A DNA stretch of 64,000 bases from Piezodorus guildinii. Taxonomy: Eukaryota; Arthropoda; Insecta; Hemiptera; Pentatomidae. Under the pieces are notes generated by a model. It searched no databases, was not told the origin of the DNA, and saw only the letters and a list, made by a program, of their open reading frames with translations. The DNA lies in the NCBI GenBank assembly GCA_023052935.1, contig CM041292.1, positions 77,323,669 to 77,387,668 on the forward strand. Reading direction: 5' to 3'. Below are positions 10,870 to 22,199 of this stretch, piece by piece. Each line of letters opens with the position of its first letter. Position 1 is the stretch's first letter. A program made the translations under genes and the position numbers.

Positions 10870-11765
10870 TTTTATTAGATATTTAGATCATGCGAAATCC
10901 CACATTTTGGGAGAGATTATTTTTTTTAATAAATCAAAATCATGAAAATAATAAATGCCATACAGTAACAAATTCAAACTGGTTGATTTCTAATTACTTC
11001 ACCTCTGTCCGTTCCGTTATTGATGACATTATGTTACTATAAAGTTTTTGATTATGTAAGTTGACGTGCTTATCTGTTCCTTTGAAAAAACTGTCGGTTA
11101 CCTATGGTTAAAGTATACATACATCACACATTTATCAACAATGGCGTATAATCATGAAAAGTGTGTCACATATAGAAACAATAACTTAAAACAAATCATT
11201 TCAAGTTAACAATTTAATGACTTTATAATTAATTATTTCGAGATAATATCACAAAGCCTCAAGGAGTGATTACTCTTGAAAAAGGCATAATAGTAAAGCA
11301 TTATTTATTGTGTAAATGCGTGTTGTCTCGCTAGGCATTCGTGATCACTATTGCCGCATGGCACTGCCACATATATCACAAGTTACAGCAGTAATTGCCT
11401 TTGTTATTTTACATCTGCGTTAAGAATAAAACGCAAAAACATTATTTCCATAAAAAATACATGAATATTACAAGTATTAAAGAGTCTAAATATTTTAAAG
11501 TTAAAGTGGATAATAATTGCTTTCATAAAACAACTATAATTATATCAGTATTTATTTATATATTTTACGATTATGTTATTCAGATATCATGCTGAGAAAC
11601 CTTTCTGATGAATCAGTTTATAATCCATAAATTTATTCTCATGAATTATTAAAAACCTATTGATTTTACTTATGCATTTTAATATAAATAAAATATGTGA
11701 AATATTTTTTTTTATTGGGTTATGATTAAGTCAGCAATATTAGTCATAAAAAAAACAAACGATTT
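10870..11765. other. AT-rich stretch, nothing recognised
   Basis: No repeats or coding were recognised. The 66-codon frame at 11395-11595 has AT-driven composition and no motif. Confidence 0.5.
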
Positions 11766-11769
11766 TAGC

Positions 11770-12175
11770 GATTTTTATTTTATTTTATTTTTTATATATA
11801 TTTATTGATAATTACAACTATATAATAAAATATATTCAGTAAATGTGATACAAGATATAATGTCATGATTCACATGTAGGGACACCCCATTGGCAGCTTT
11901 CCAAAAACTATGCTAAACTAGAAGGTCCCGTGGCTATCTTCTTTTCAGACGCCTCGGAGGATTATCAGGGATTGTTGAGGAAGCAAGGATTAAAACCTAG
12001 TGGGTTAGAGTAGGAATGGAGTTTGTCGTGAAAGGAGTGTTACCTGGTTCACACCAAATCAGCAACATAGGGAACATTAAGGTCTTAATGGATGATTTTA
12101 TTTGTGAAAAAATAAGGAGTATTGAGGATTTTTCGAAGGATTTTTTTATTGTAAGGATTGGAAACGAGTTAAGTA
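11770..12175 (-). pseudogene. Jockey family A 3' end
   Basis: The minus strand matches the family A terminus. The complement of CAGACGCCTCGGAGGATTATC encodes the DNPPRRLK region, followed by the 3' UTR ending in ATCAATAAATATA and an A-rich tail near 11770. Only about 280 bp of coding survive, with frame breaks. Confidence 0.75.
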
Positions 12176-12179
12176 AGCG

Positions 12180-12650
12180 ATCTTAATATATGTTTTTTAG
12201 GAAGATTTACTGTACTTCCATTTTTCTTTTCTTTTTATTTTTTTTATTATTTAATGTTTCATATGTTAACGTATAGCTTGATATTCAAAGGCATTTCGTG
12301 GTTCTTTTCACCGTCCTCATACCGTATCTGCTTAGATTTCTGAGTTTAAAAAAACATAACGATAAAGTTACATAAACAGCGATAAAATATGGTGATTTTA
12401 TGTTCATCATAGTTGAAATTGTGTGATAATTCACTATCACTGATGTATGCCAAAATTCCTTCAATTATATTAAGAAGGTGTATGTTTCTTCAATTTCTCA
12501 CTTAATATTGTTCGGGTTATTCTTGGCTAACCTCAACTTAAGTAGTAGGAATACTTTTTATTAAACTGTTATAATTTAAGATCACTAACCATGTAGAGTA
12601 TACGTTTCTTATTATATTCAAATTAGAAAACCCTCTTTACATCAATATAT
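12180..12650. other. AT-rich stretch, nothing recognised
   Basis: No coding or repeat was identified between the Jockey A end and the mariner ends. Confidence 0.5.
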
Positions 12651-12653
12651 TTA

Positions 12654-12731
12654 TTGGGTTGATGCAAAATTAATGCAGGTTTTTAGTAGGTATTGTAAAT
12701 ACGCCATATCTTTACTTTAACCATATATATT
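12654..12731. repeat. Detached copy of a mariner left end
   Basis: 78 bp identical to the left end of the mariner at 12917-12994, in the same orientation and 263 bp upstream. It is preceded by TTA and followed by unrelated DNA, so it is a solitary end. Confidence 0.85.
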
Positions 12732-12916
12732 ATTTACCATATAATTATTATAACTTAAAAAAAAACAAAAAAACATATGAAATTGCTTCTATGCTGTGTT
12801 AAGCAATCCAATGCTGAAATTACTAAACACATGATATCCTGTAGAAGGGACAGGCGGGAGAACCCTTACATTTCGGCGTGTGCTCAGAATTTTAGAAACG
12901 TGGACAATCTCAAGTA

Positions 12917-13819
12917 TTGGGTTGATGCAAAATTAATGCAGGTTTTTAGTAGGTATTGTAAATACGCCATATCTTTACTTTAACCATATATATTTAATCA
13001 AAATAATTTCCATCTGAATCAATGCACTTTTGCCAACGTTCAACAAGCTTTCTTATTCCACCAGAAAAAAAATCCGAATCCCTGGACTCAATGAAAAAGA
13101 ATTTTTAATGTCGTCCTGGTTTTGAAAATTTTTCTCCCTCAAAAAGTTGTCCAGATGCCTGAAAAAGTGGAAGTCTGTAGGAGAGAGGTCAGGTGAATAA
13201 GGCGGATGTTGGAGAACTTCGTAGCCCAACTCGTGCAGTCGTCGAAGCGTTGGTTGTGCAACGTGTGGTCTGGCGTTACTACTGGCACCCACTTGGCCAA
13301 CTTTTTTACCTTAACAATTGCTTCCAAGTGGCGTACAACTGTGGATTGGTTCACACCGAGTTCCGCCGCCATTTCTCGTGTGGTTTTGGTTGGGTCTTCT
13401 TCCACTTTTGACCTCAGCTGGTCGTTGTCCAGAGCAAGATGACGGCCCCAACCTTCCTTGTCTTCGAGGTCGAAATCTCCTCTGCGAAACTTCTGGAACC
13501 AACGCTGCACCGTGCACTCATTAATAGCCCCCTGACCCCACACTTCATTAATATTACAAGCCGTTTGCGCAGCGCTGCGCCCTAATTTAAATTCGTAAAA
13601 ATAAATTTGACGAAAATCGCACTTTGACATTTTCGATTCAAGACCTTTGAACACACTGAACAAAACGATTTTACTAAACAAATTCATGGTGAAAGAGAGG
13701 GTATTAGATAAGGTTTGTTTTGGTATAATAATGATCAATGTTAGGATTAGCTTTGTTTACACAATTGGAATTAAGATATTGCAATAGAGGAAACCTGCAT
13801 TAATTTCGCATCAGCCCAA
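12917..13819 (-). mobile_element. Mariner element, core-deleted
   Basis: Terminal inverted repeats of about 27 bp (TTGGGTTGATGCAAAATTAA at the left, its near reverse complement ending at 13819) are flanked by the TA duplication required for mariner insertion (12915-12916 and 13820-13821). The total length of 903 bp is short for a ~1.3-kb mariner because the middle of the transposase gene is missing. Confidence 0.92.
12994..13687 (-). pseudogene. Mariner transposase, internally deleted (SETMAR-like)
   Basis: The start is taken at 13687 (MNLFSKIVLF), 17 codons inside the longer open frame, because upstream residues are terminal sequence. The N-terminal paired-like DNA-binding region is present: RQIYFYEFKLGRSAAQTA, INECTVQRWFQKFRRGDFDL, the ALDNDQLRSKV linker, then AAELGVNQSTVVRHL (second helix-turn-helix). 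After KLAKWVP the sequence jumps, with a frame change, to NARPHVAQPTLRRL and PPYSPDLSPTDFHFFRHL. After one more frameshift comes the canonical end LVERWQKCIDSDGNYFD and a stop. The part that carries the first two catalytic Asp residues is absent, so it could bind ends but not cut (inference). Confidence 0.85.
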
Positions 13820-13831
13820 TAAAAACGTGTC

Positions 13832-14082
13832 AATTATACATCCATCATTAACGTTTCGAGGTCTTTAGAATATCGTATCAAAAACTGCTTTTTGATGTTC
13901 AGACAAAATTGTTCCTAAGAATTGCTGGAAGAACTTTAATATTAAAACTTTTTTTTTTTAAATATTTATTGAGATATATTAAAATTTGTAATATTAGAAA
14001 TATGAACAATTTTGAGTGAGCTTTAAGAAGCAATTTTTGATACGATATTCTGAAGACCTTGAAGCATTAATGATGTATAATT
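13832..14082. mobile_element. Small fold-back element
   Basis: AATTATACATC at 13832 and GATGTATAATT ending at 14082 begin inverted arms of about 80 bp that share AGAATATCGTATCAAAAA. The middle holds an A/T run followed by AAATATTTATTGAGATAT, similar to a minus-strand Jockey A tail. It sits 12 bp from the mariner right end. Confidence 0.65.
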
Positions 14083-15345
14083 CATATGACATTAAATATA
14101 TTGATGTCTAATTTGAATATAATAATAAATTGTCATATTTTTTAACCTAAAAAGTCAAAATAAAATTAAAATTTTAAAACCATAGTTTCTACTCCATTTA
14201 AAAACAAAACAACTATAAATTACACAATGGTTAATTATTTCCAAATAGTTATTTATCGAAGTTCTAAGATTTATCATTCACACCACATTTCTTATAATTT
14301 TTTATTATTTGTTTTTAATCTATAATCGGATTTTAAGTATCTTTAAATGTGAAACCTTAAATTTTGAGGTGGATTAAAATTTATTTCTCTATGCCTTTTT
14401 GTTGATTATTTATTGAATACTAATAAATTTTAGAAAAATTATAATCTAAACCGAATTATTTGACATTTCGTGTATATTTATTCTTGATAAAAGTTTTTTT
14501 TTTTTTTTTAAATTACATAATATTATTCCAGTTTGAATATTGAATTATAAATACTTTCTCATATAGTTTATCCTAAGTATAATAAGTAATATTTAGTGGA
14601 AATTATAACAAAAGATACAAGAAATTGAAATAAATAAAAAAAAATGTAGGTGGAATCGATAAAAAAATAAACAAAATATACTCGTATTTATCATCATGGT
14701 ACGGCTACTAAGTTCTAGTGAGTAAACCTTTTTAAAAAGCTGTCATTGGCATAAATCAGGAATGTTTCTGAAAGCAAGCTGGTTTTTGTACATAAGGGGA
14801 AGGCAGTATCATTGTGTTCCACCATTCATGGCTATTGTGCCTAAACAAAATACACTAAAACACCATAATGCACCATAGATCAATACCGGGGAGGAAAATG
14901 GGATGCGTGGGGATCCCACAATGAGCATCATGATTTATATATGGCTGCTAAGTTGTTTGTTTGCGGATAAAGAATCCTAATTACATAATAGGCCGAGGGT
15001 GAGGGATCCTGGGCAGTCCCGGCTGCTTCCCTCCGCGGGATCAATGATGTGTTAATAACACCCTCGACACTACCAACGGAGGAAACTATCAGCAGCTGCT
15101 CTTTACCAATGCAGTCTGGGAACCAATGGAAACATCTTCTCCAAGCATCTTTACAATCGAATAAAAAATTAATTATTTTTTATTGAAATTCACAACTCTA
15201 TTCATCAGGTAAAAATGCACAAAGACAAAATTGCTTGAAACAAAAGTGTAGAGAAACTACACACTCCAATCAGAATTTCATGTCAGAAGTGGCCATATTT
15301 TTTCTCATTATTAGAAGTCCATGAGAAACCAAGGATTGATCTAAT
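14083..15345. other. Unique stretch with GC-richer island 14880-15130
   Basis: AT-rich up to about 14700. Then an apparently single-copy region is GC-richer at 14880-15130 (ACCGGGGAGG, GGCTGCTTCCCTCCGCGGG), without a useful frame. It is a candidate conserved non-coding block (inference only). Confidence 0.3.
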
Positions 15346-15349
15346 ATTT

Positions 15350-15590
15350 TTTTTAAATTTATTATATGCATTTTAATTTACATTCGGGAAACATTGAATA
15401 ATGACATGATACAAATGTAGAAACACGACCCATTGGTAGCGCTCAAAAAATATACTAAACTTGTAGGTATCGGTATCCTTCCAGATGCCTCGGAGGATTA
15501 TCAGGCATCAAAGAGAATGCTAGGATAGAAGTATAGTAGGAATATTTATAGGAAATGCTATCCTTATTATAATAAATAAAGGATAGTAGG
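15350..15590 (-). pseudogene. Jockey family A 3' end, split by insertions (part 1)
   Basis: The minus strand shows the family A UTR and PDNPPRRL-like coding (complement of GATGCCTCGGAGGATTATCAGG near 15485). Homology breaks near 15540-15595 and resumes at 16411, so this copy was interrupted by the LINE at 15595-16408. Confidence 0.7.
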
Positions 15591-15594
15591 CCAG

Positions 15595-16408
15595 AGTGAT
15601 CATTATTGGTAGATCCCTGCAGAGCATAAGAGCGGCCTTTAAAAGCAATGGACAAAGAAGCAAAGCAGGAAAGATTGGCCTACAAGTCAACGAGCTGAAA
15701 ACTAAAATAATGGTACTAGGCACATGACTGGGCCAAAGGCAGAGTCATTATGAAATGGGATCCTATAAGATAGAATTGGTAAGGAGTTTTCAGTATCTAG
15801 GCTCTAATATAAATGATGACCTGAAGGAAGAAGAAGAGGTAAGAAAGCGTATAGCGGCTGGTAATAGAGCCTATTTTTCCATATCAAAGCTATTCAGAAG
15901 CAAGCTTGTGAGCCGCTCCACCAAGTTGATGCTGTACAAAACCCTTGTAAGACCAGTGGTTACGTACGGTGGAGAAACTTGGATCCTCAACAACAAAAAT
16001 GTGGACCTGCTTGATAGGTTTGAACGGGTAATCCTAAGGAGAATCTTGGGAACCGTATTTGAGGATGGTCAGTGGTGGCGAAGGAAAAATAGGAAATTGT
16101 TTCAGCTCTACCAGGATATCAGCATCTCCTCTCATATTAAGGTACAGAGGTTAAAATGGATTGGGCACGTGATGAGGATGATCTGTGACAGGGTGGCAAG
16201 TAGAGTGTTTAGAAATGTTCCGGACGGCCAGCGCCAGCGTGGCAGGTCAAAGGGTCGATGGAAGGATGGTGTAGGGAAGGATTTTAGACAGTTATCCGGG
16301 ATCAGAAGAGATCCCGACTCTCTGAGAGGAACTGTAGATCGAGAAGGATGGTTGGCGACTGTTGAGCAGGCCAAGGGCAGCCTCATGCGCCTGTTGAGCC
16401 AGTAGAAG
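15595..16408 (+). pseudogene. Non-LTR retrotransposon RT C-terminus nested in Jockey A
   Basis: The plus strand begins just after the YADD position with VIIIGRSLQSIRAAF near 15608. It has one stop, then an open frame 15755-16405: FQYLGSNINDDL, RKRIAAGNRAYFSISKLF, TLVRPVVTYGGETWIL, RFERVILRRILGTVFE, VQRLKWIGHVMRM and RGRSKGRWKDGVGKD. This layout is RTE-like. The open 216-residue C-terminus suggests a fairly recent copy, but the nuclease and RT core are gone (5' truncation). Its tail is a short GAAGAAGAAG run. The sequence AGGCCAGAGTG near 15588 and AGGCCAGAATG near 16410 may be the TSD. Confidence 0.75.
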
Positions 16409-16410
16409 AA

Positions 16411-16755
16411 GAAGGCCAGAATGGGAATAGAGTTTTTCCTTTAAGGAATGATACCAAGTTCTGGCCAAATCAGCAACTTTTGGAACACTAAGGATTTCGC
16501 ATAGATGAGTTTATCCGTGGCAAAGTAAGAATCGTTAAGGATTTTTCGAAGGATTTAGGATTGTAAGCATTGGATACGAGAGAAATTGAATGGTTTAGTA
16601 GATAGTCTTAAGTCCAAATTTGTCTTATGATTGGCCTTATGATAGCCATGCAGATGAGCCTTTTGTAGTTCAATATAAGGGTATAGCGGTTGTCTAAAAG
16701 CGTTAAGTAATCGAAAACAGGAAGCAAACAACTGTCGCTTCAGTCGCGTATGACG
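16411..16755 (-). pseudogene. Jockey family A, part 2 of the split copy
   Basis: The minus strand continues the family A C-terminal coding, with the complement of GGATTTTTCGAAGGATTTAGGATTG near 16535 (encoding the SLQSKILRKIL area). Several frameshifts. Homology stops at a T run at 16757 and appears to resume at 18147-18180, GATTCCAAGTTAGACG (encoding LTWNP). Confidence 0.65.
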
Positions 16756-16943
16756 GTTTTTTTTTTCTAATTCTTTCATTTATTTGACAAACGAAACATA
16801 CAATGTTGGGGAGGTACCCCTGTATTATGAACTCAAATTACAATAAACCACAAAAACTGACCGTGTATGAGATTTTTTTTTCTTACTCGCCGACTTTATT
16901 TACAATAAATAGATATTTACATACTTAACCTAAGTATATACAG
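16756..16943. repeat. Two short retro-insertion tails (uncertain)
   Basis: Two T runs (16756-16766 and 16873-16880), each followed by unrelated AT-rich sequence, lie inside the Jockey A copy. They look like the tails of two short minus-strand retro-insertions, but I cannot name the elements. Confidence 0.3.
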
Positions 16944-16957
16944 TATTATAACTAATA

Positions 16958-18093
16958 CAGAAGCTACTTAAGCGGGAGATCCTTCGTCGTAAGGGTAGGC
17001 GATAAATTGTCAACTTCAAAGGACACCATTTGTGGGGTTCCTCAAGGTTCTGTATTGGGACCACTATTGTTTGTGATCTTTACAGCAAAAGTGATCTCAA
17101 TGAAGCACCCAATGGCACTGGTAGCAGCCTACGCTGATGACATTGGCATCTATGCTTCTAGTATGAGACCGAAAAGGGCTCTCACTCTGGCACAAGGAGC
17201 ATCGACCACTATTGTAGATGAGCTGAAGGAGATTGGCATTAGGGTGAACCCGAAGAAGACAGATGCTATTGTCATGTCGTTCCAGAAGGGGAAGAGCGCT
17301 TTGCCCACTGATTTTAAAGTGAACGGAGAAACACTGCCAGTCTCTAATTCAATCCTCTACCTGGGCGTCACTCTAGATAGGCACCTCACCTTATCTAGTC
17401 ACGTCCGGGAACGACTCAAACTGGCCAGGAGAAAGAGCTATAGACTTAATCATCTACTCACGTCACCTCAGCTCTCACTGAGGCTGAAACTACAGATCTA
17501 CAAGGCTATAATACGTCCGACTATGCTCTATGGTGCGCCCTTGATGCGGCATCTGTTTAAGTCCACTCTCAAACAATTACAGACGTTCCAGAACTCCATC
17601 ATTCGGCGGATTGTCAGAGGTACCAACTTACAGAGGGCCAGAAACCATATCCTTCATCAGGAGTTAGTATTGCCAACAGTGCCTGAATATATCAGCCGGA
17701 GGCACATTAAATTTTTTGATGGGCTGAAGGCCTGTGCTAATCCATTATTTTCTGATATCACCCCACCACCCAAGCCTGGGAGGTGGCAAGGATCACTACC
17801 TCTCGTTGACGTTGTCGCCGAGGGAAGGAGTTCGGACTATGTCTGAACTCAATTTATTGTCAAAACCCTGAAGAATGGTCCCTCCCATTTTGCTATGGAT
17901 AAATAAAGGCTTAGAAGAAGCCCTTGAAAGATTACTAGTGCATCCAGCGCATATAGCAATCCTCTTTAGAATACCTCCGGGTAACAGAAGGACAAATCTG
18001 ACAGCTATACACATTACATTTGTATTTGTATTTTGTTCGAAAATAAAACCAGAGGGTAAGAAAAAAAAAAAAAATAAAAAAAAAAAAAAATAA
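16958..18093 (+). mobile_element. Jockey family B copy 1, 5'-truncated, with TSD and poly(A)
   Basis: It is bounded by a perfect 14-base TSD, TATTATAACTAATA, at 16944-16957 and 18094-18107. It starts inside the RT gene, carries the complete 3' UTR and ends in an A-rich tail broken by one T. It is about 99% identical by eye to copy 2, so the family was active recently. It is inserted in a nest that already contains Jockey A. Confidence 0.93.
16959..17846 (+). pseudogene. Jockey B reverse transcriptase, C-terminal part
   Basis: An open frame of about 296 codons with no internal stop; no native start exists because of 5' truncation. In order: RSYLSGRSFVVRVGDKLS, motif B GVPQGSVLGPLLF, motif C YADDIGIYAS with both catalytic Asp residues, motif D RVNPKKTDAIVMS, ILYLGVTLDRHLTLSSHV, AIIRPTMLYGAPLM, and the C-terminus ending EGRSSDYV. 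There is no RNase H domain. Motif A and the endonuclease are missing, so it cannot act alone; copy 3 at 33643 supplies those regions. Confidence 0.92.
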
Positions 18094-18146
18094 TATTATA
18101 ACTAATATATACATTCTACGGCTCAGACCTCGTTGTAGAATGTGAT

Positions 18147-18385
18147 TGAGGATTCCAAGTTAGACGTTTATTAAGGTAAGAGATTAATATGTTAAAATGG
18201 GAATGGAGGAATGGTCTGGGCCAAATGGGCAATATATGAAATAGTAATGATACTATGAATAATTTTATTCCTGATAATGTAAAGAGCATTCAGATTTGTC
18301 TTGTAAGGTTTGGATAAAAGAAGAATTCGTGGGTTTAGTGGAGCCTCAAAGCTCATCTTCATAAGGTCTGATGATGGCCATGTAC
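18147..18385 (-). pseudogene. Jockey family A fragments
   Basis: Bases 18147-18180 (GATTCCAAGTTAGACGTTTA) continue the split family A copy. From about 18200 a second, more diverged family A-like piece follows, including the complement of TTTGGATAAAAGAAGAATTC and GTGGAGCCTCAAAGCTC (the YGIxxWGSTKPS region). Frames are broken. Confidence 0.55.
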
Positions 18386-18392
18386 TATTTGT

Positions 18393-18540
18393 TTGTTTAT
18401 TTATTTAACGTCACTTTATGCTAATGTGGTTAATCAGGCGATTGTACAAAGGGAGTCCTAAATTTTGCCTATCCAGATTTAATTAGAATAGGGATCTTTA
18501 ACGAGAGCCTAACACAGGCTCGGGACCACCTTTTTACTTG
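18393..18540 (-). repeat. SINE2 copy, head missing
   Basis: TTTGTTTATTTATTTAACGTC at the left is the reversed SINE2 tail, followed by its body (AATTAGAATAGGGATCTTTAACGAG). The tRNA-like head is not present, as expected for a 5'-truncated copy on the minus strand. Confidence 0.75.
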
Positions 18541-18569
18541 TTTATGGTTTTGTTGTTTATATACCAAGG

Positions 18570-18690
18570 AGCTGTCGTTATGAAGTCTTAAAATTTGTTA
18601 TCGAAATGAACGCAGTTTTTGTAAGTGGGTCTTATTAGCTGAACCGTAGATCTGGGAGGCGTAAGACCATATGGGTTTAAGAAGGTATGT
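18570..18690 (-). pseudogene. Jockey-like RT fragment
   Basis: The minus strand reads LLKPIWSYASQIYGSANKTH, the conserved KPIWxYGxQxWGSA box of Jockey-clade C-termini. It is about 40 residues long and not from families A, B or C. Confidence 0.5.
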
Positions 18691-18691
18691 A

Positions 18692-18990
18692 TTGGGTTGT
18701 AAAATAACTACATAGCGTTTTTCATTTTCAATAAAAACTTCAGAACCTTGTAAATATTTTTAATTAATTATATATGACGCATTTTGATTTATTACATGTT
18801 GCCATATTTCGGGTAATTTTCTGAATTTGTTCATAATCAACAGTTGAAGGACGAACTCAGCGCTTTGCATCTTCCAAGTCAACATTACAGGTTCTAAACC
18901 CAGCAAACTATTTACGGACTGTGCTTCCTCCCAAAGCATCATCGCCATACACACTGCAAATTTTGTTAACCTTCTGCAGCGAATTTCCCT
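18692..18990 (-). pseudogene. Mariner remnant: one end plus DNA-binding domain
   Basis: TTGGGTTGTAAAATAACTAC at 18693 looks like a mariner terminal repeat. On the minus strand, RC of 18790-18975 reads ICSVYGDDALGGSTVRK, FAGFRTCNVDLEDAKR and VRPSTVDYEQIQKI, which is the mariner helix-turn-helix region and linker (family motif GRPS). It has two stops. Between the linker and the end nothing of the catalytic domain remains. No partner terminal repeat was found upstream. Confidence 0.6.
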
Positions 18991-20471
18991 TAAATTAGCG
19001 GAAAAAAATCATTGAATTATCTTTAAAAAAAATTTCAATCCCATTTTGAGCAAGAAAAATACCACTCAAAGATAAGGAGTGACGGTTGAAACATATTCAT
19101 AAAAGCACCTTAACTACTTTTTTTTTAGAATATATAAACATTATTGACCAAGAAAATATGATTTCATAAACACAGAGATGATTAAATTGTAATATTAATG
19201 AACTCACTCATTTTACAGCCCAATATATGTATTCAGCTTCTGACTAATTTGAAGAATGACTTGAAGCCCACACTTCAAGATAAAAAGAAGGGCTCTCAAC
19301 ATACGATTGAAAGTACTATACTCTATTTTATCCAAATCATCAAAACTAATAATTAGACAGAATATTATTATGAATTGTATTTGATATTTTAATATAAATT
19401 TGATATTTATAATTACTGATTGAATTATTACGTTCGTTTTCCTGAGGCATTGTTGTACCCATTCTGCTACATCTATCGCCGATGACATAAGAAATGCCGA
19501 ACGGCGGACCGATATAAGATCCCTTGAGGGCCACCGGTCAGCGAATGGGGCATCGATTGCCGATAGGATTCAATTATTATAGCCGGATAAAGAGGGAGCT
19601 CCTTAATTATTCTGATGGGCATCCCCCGAAGACTGAATGGAAGAGGAGGCACAATGGGGGGAGGAGGAGCAGGCAGTGTTCCTTTGTCTATCCGGCTCAC
19701 TATTGTTGTAACCTTATAATGGTCCTTTTCATCGGGATGTCATCTCCCTACCTCTGTCCTCTACTGATTGCCCCCTCTGCTCCTTACCTCTCTCATTCAC
19801 CTTGGTGTCTCTGTCTGTCTCAGCTCTTCCGGCAAAGCCCCAACTTGACTCGGTCACTTGAATAGCGATAGTAAGCGGAAAAAAGATATTGATCCGACTA
19901 TTTACTCCAAACAATCCACCCATCTGTATCTGTTTAACACGCAATATTCATCATTTTACTGAGAATAAATGTTCGGCAATTTTCTAAAGTAATAATTTCA
20001 AACTAAAGCCTGATTAAATTAATATACATTATTGTTATTATTATACATTATTACAGACTATGGCCTATTATAGACTAGAGAAAAATTTGAAATAAAATAT
20101 TAAATAATTGATATAACTATCACTTCTTTATGAATTTATTTATTATTACATAAATAAATTAATGCGTATTTCTTGACGTTTCGACTTCCATAACTCTTCT
20201 CATCTTCATAAAAATCATTATCTTATAAATAATTTTCTATACCTTCAATTGTTTTTAAAATCATTTGTATATTTAAATACACTTACAATTTTTCATATTT
20301 AAATAATATAGGCCATATATATTATCAATAATCGTCATTTAAAAAAAACAAACAAAAAAAAACAGTCTCTGAAATAAAATATTTTAATCAGGCTTTGTTT
20401 TATTACTCATAATAATCTTTAAATTTAAAATATCTTTAAAATTATTGAACGAAAAATTGGGAAGTAATTTT
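18991..20471. other. No gene; GC-richer island 19480-19870
   Basis: Bases 19480-19870 are single-copy within the window and GC-richer (GAACGGCGGACCGATATAAG, GGCACAATGGGGGGAGG). The overlapping short frames on both strands do not look coding. It is a candidate conserved non-coding or regulatory block (inference). The rest is AT-rich. Confidence 0.35.
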
Positions 20472-20484
20472 AAATTCTATTGTC

Positions 20485-21960
20485 TTCAACTCGTCCTTTC
20501 CATCTCACTCTCACAGCTGTATACTGTCCTGGTAATTCCCTTTCCTGTAACCAGCTTGAAACCCTGTTTCGATCCCTCGGACGCGCTTTATTGCAGGAGG
20601 AGACTATAATGCTAAACACCAACGGTGGGGTTGTCGAACTTCCAACTCCCGTGGTAATATCCTTTCTAGTGTTTTGACTTCCAATAGCTTTACTGTCCTT
20701 TCACCCATGAACCCCACCTCTTGGCCTACTTCCCTCAAAAAAAGACCTGATATCCTGGATATATTTATCACTTCTCAAATTTCCTTCTTACAAACAACAG
20801 TTCAATCCTTAAATGACCTCTCATCAGACCACAGTCCAATTCTGCTTTCGTTCCATTAGAACTTTATTCATTTTCCAACCCCTCCTAAACTGATCTTTGG
20901 ACGAGTGAACTGCGACGGATTTCGGACAGACTTTGAAACCAAATTGGACTTAACTGTTCCACTAAAGACTAAAATATGCGTTGACGGTGCCGTAGAAAAA
21001 CTTACAGACTCAATAAGTACATACAGTATATTTGATAACAGTATAAACACTAACACCAACAATCCTCAAGATACTAACCTGCCACAGCATATTCGTAACT
21101 TATTAAGGGAAAAAAGAAAAGCAAGATCTAAGTGGCACAGGACTAGATATCCAGGAGACAAAACATATTATACCAAACTGATATCAGAAATCAAGAAACT
21201 CAAAACTCGAAACTACCTGAGTATGACTGGAAAACACAACTACTGACTACTCACACGGACTGCAACTTAGAAACTACTAAAATTCAACGATTTTAATCAT
21301 CCTCTCCTTAATGAATCTCAATCCTGGCCAGATCTGATAAAGAGAAATCCCAAACATTCGCTCAGTATCTTTTTAAAACTTACAATCCGCATCCTGAGAT
21401 CCTTAATCCGCATCACCTTGAATTCATTGAAGCAGACAAACAACTTACATGGAATCCGCATACAAGACTGAAATGACAAGAAACTGCACGACGATTTCGG
21501 CTTCTCCAACACGCTTTAACCTTTCACTTAACTACAAAAGACTCATTTACATGACTATCATTAGGTCTATCTAGACTTACGGTATCCAATCCTTACAATC
21601 CAAAATCCTTCGCAAAATCCTTAACGCTCCTTACTTTGTCACGAATAAAATCATCCACAATGACCTTAATGTTCCATATGTTGCTGATTTGGCCCGTACC
21701 AGGTATCACACCTTCCATGAAAAACTCCACTCCCACTCTAATCCATTAGTTTCAACCTTGCTTCCTCTTCAATTCCTGATAATCCTCTAAGGCGTCTGAA
21801 AATAAGATGGCCTCGAGACCTTCTTTTTTAGACTCACTACTAAAGGAGTGCTGACAATGGGCAGTTTCTCTTCATGTTTATTTCATGTGTTGTATCATGT
21901 ATATTCACTAGTTGTATTTTTTTTTACAGTTGTAAATTTCAATAAAAATATATTTAAAAA
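20485..21960 (+). mobile_element. Jockey family A copy with endonuclease and internal deletion
   Basis: It is bounded by a perfect 13-base TSD, AAATTCTATTGTC (20472-20484 and 21961-21973), with ATCAATAAAAATATATTT and an A tail at the end. It is the only copy of family A here that reaches the endonuclease domain. The interior of the RT gene is missing between about 21246 and 21430. Confidence 0.9.
20488..21833 (+). pseudogene. Jockey A endonuclease plus RT C-terminus, broken
   Basis: In order: RPFHLTLTAVYCPGN, then GGDYNAKHQRWG (the GDFNAKHxxWG catalytic box of the APE-type endonuclease, frame-shifted at about 20598), LKKRPDILDIFITSQ, and LSSDHSPILLSF, which includes the catalytic SDH. A linker region follows in the open frame 20905-21246 (REKRKARSKWHRTRYPG). 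The RT core with motifs A, B and C is deleted. Then the family C-terminus: ESAYKT for NPHTRLK, LNYKRLIYMTIIRSI, QSLQSKILRKILNAPYFV, and the RRLK-like end near 21800. Several stops and frameshifts. Confidence 0.8.
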
Positions 21961-21973
21961 AAATTCTATTGTC

Positions 21974-22180
21974 AAATATATCAGATTAATATAGTCATAG
22001 TTAGCTCAAGAACTTCTTCAGTCCCTTGATTATGGCCGTCCTGATTGACTTAAATGTTGGGGTACATAATTGAAAATATTTAATACTGAGTCCTGAGGGT
22101 TTTTTCCTTGTGAGTTAACTAAACACTATCATAATTGTACTTATATTAATTAAACAAAAGTATTATTTTAGAAATGCTCA
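21974..22180. other. AT-rich stretch, nothing recognised
   Basis: No coding or repeat was recognised. Confidence 0.4.
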
Positions 22181-22199
22181 GTTGAAAACACTTAGTTTT

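Noticed and set aside
13193..13524. Three plus-strand frames of 68-78 codons
   Set aside because: Antisense shadows of the mariner transposase gene.
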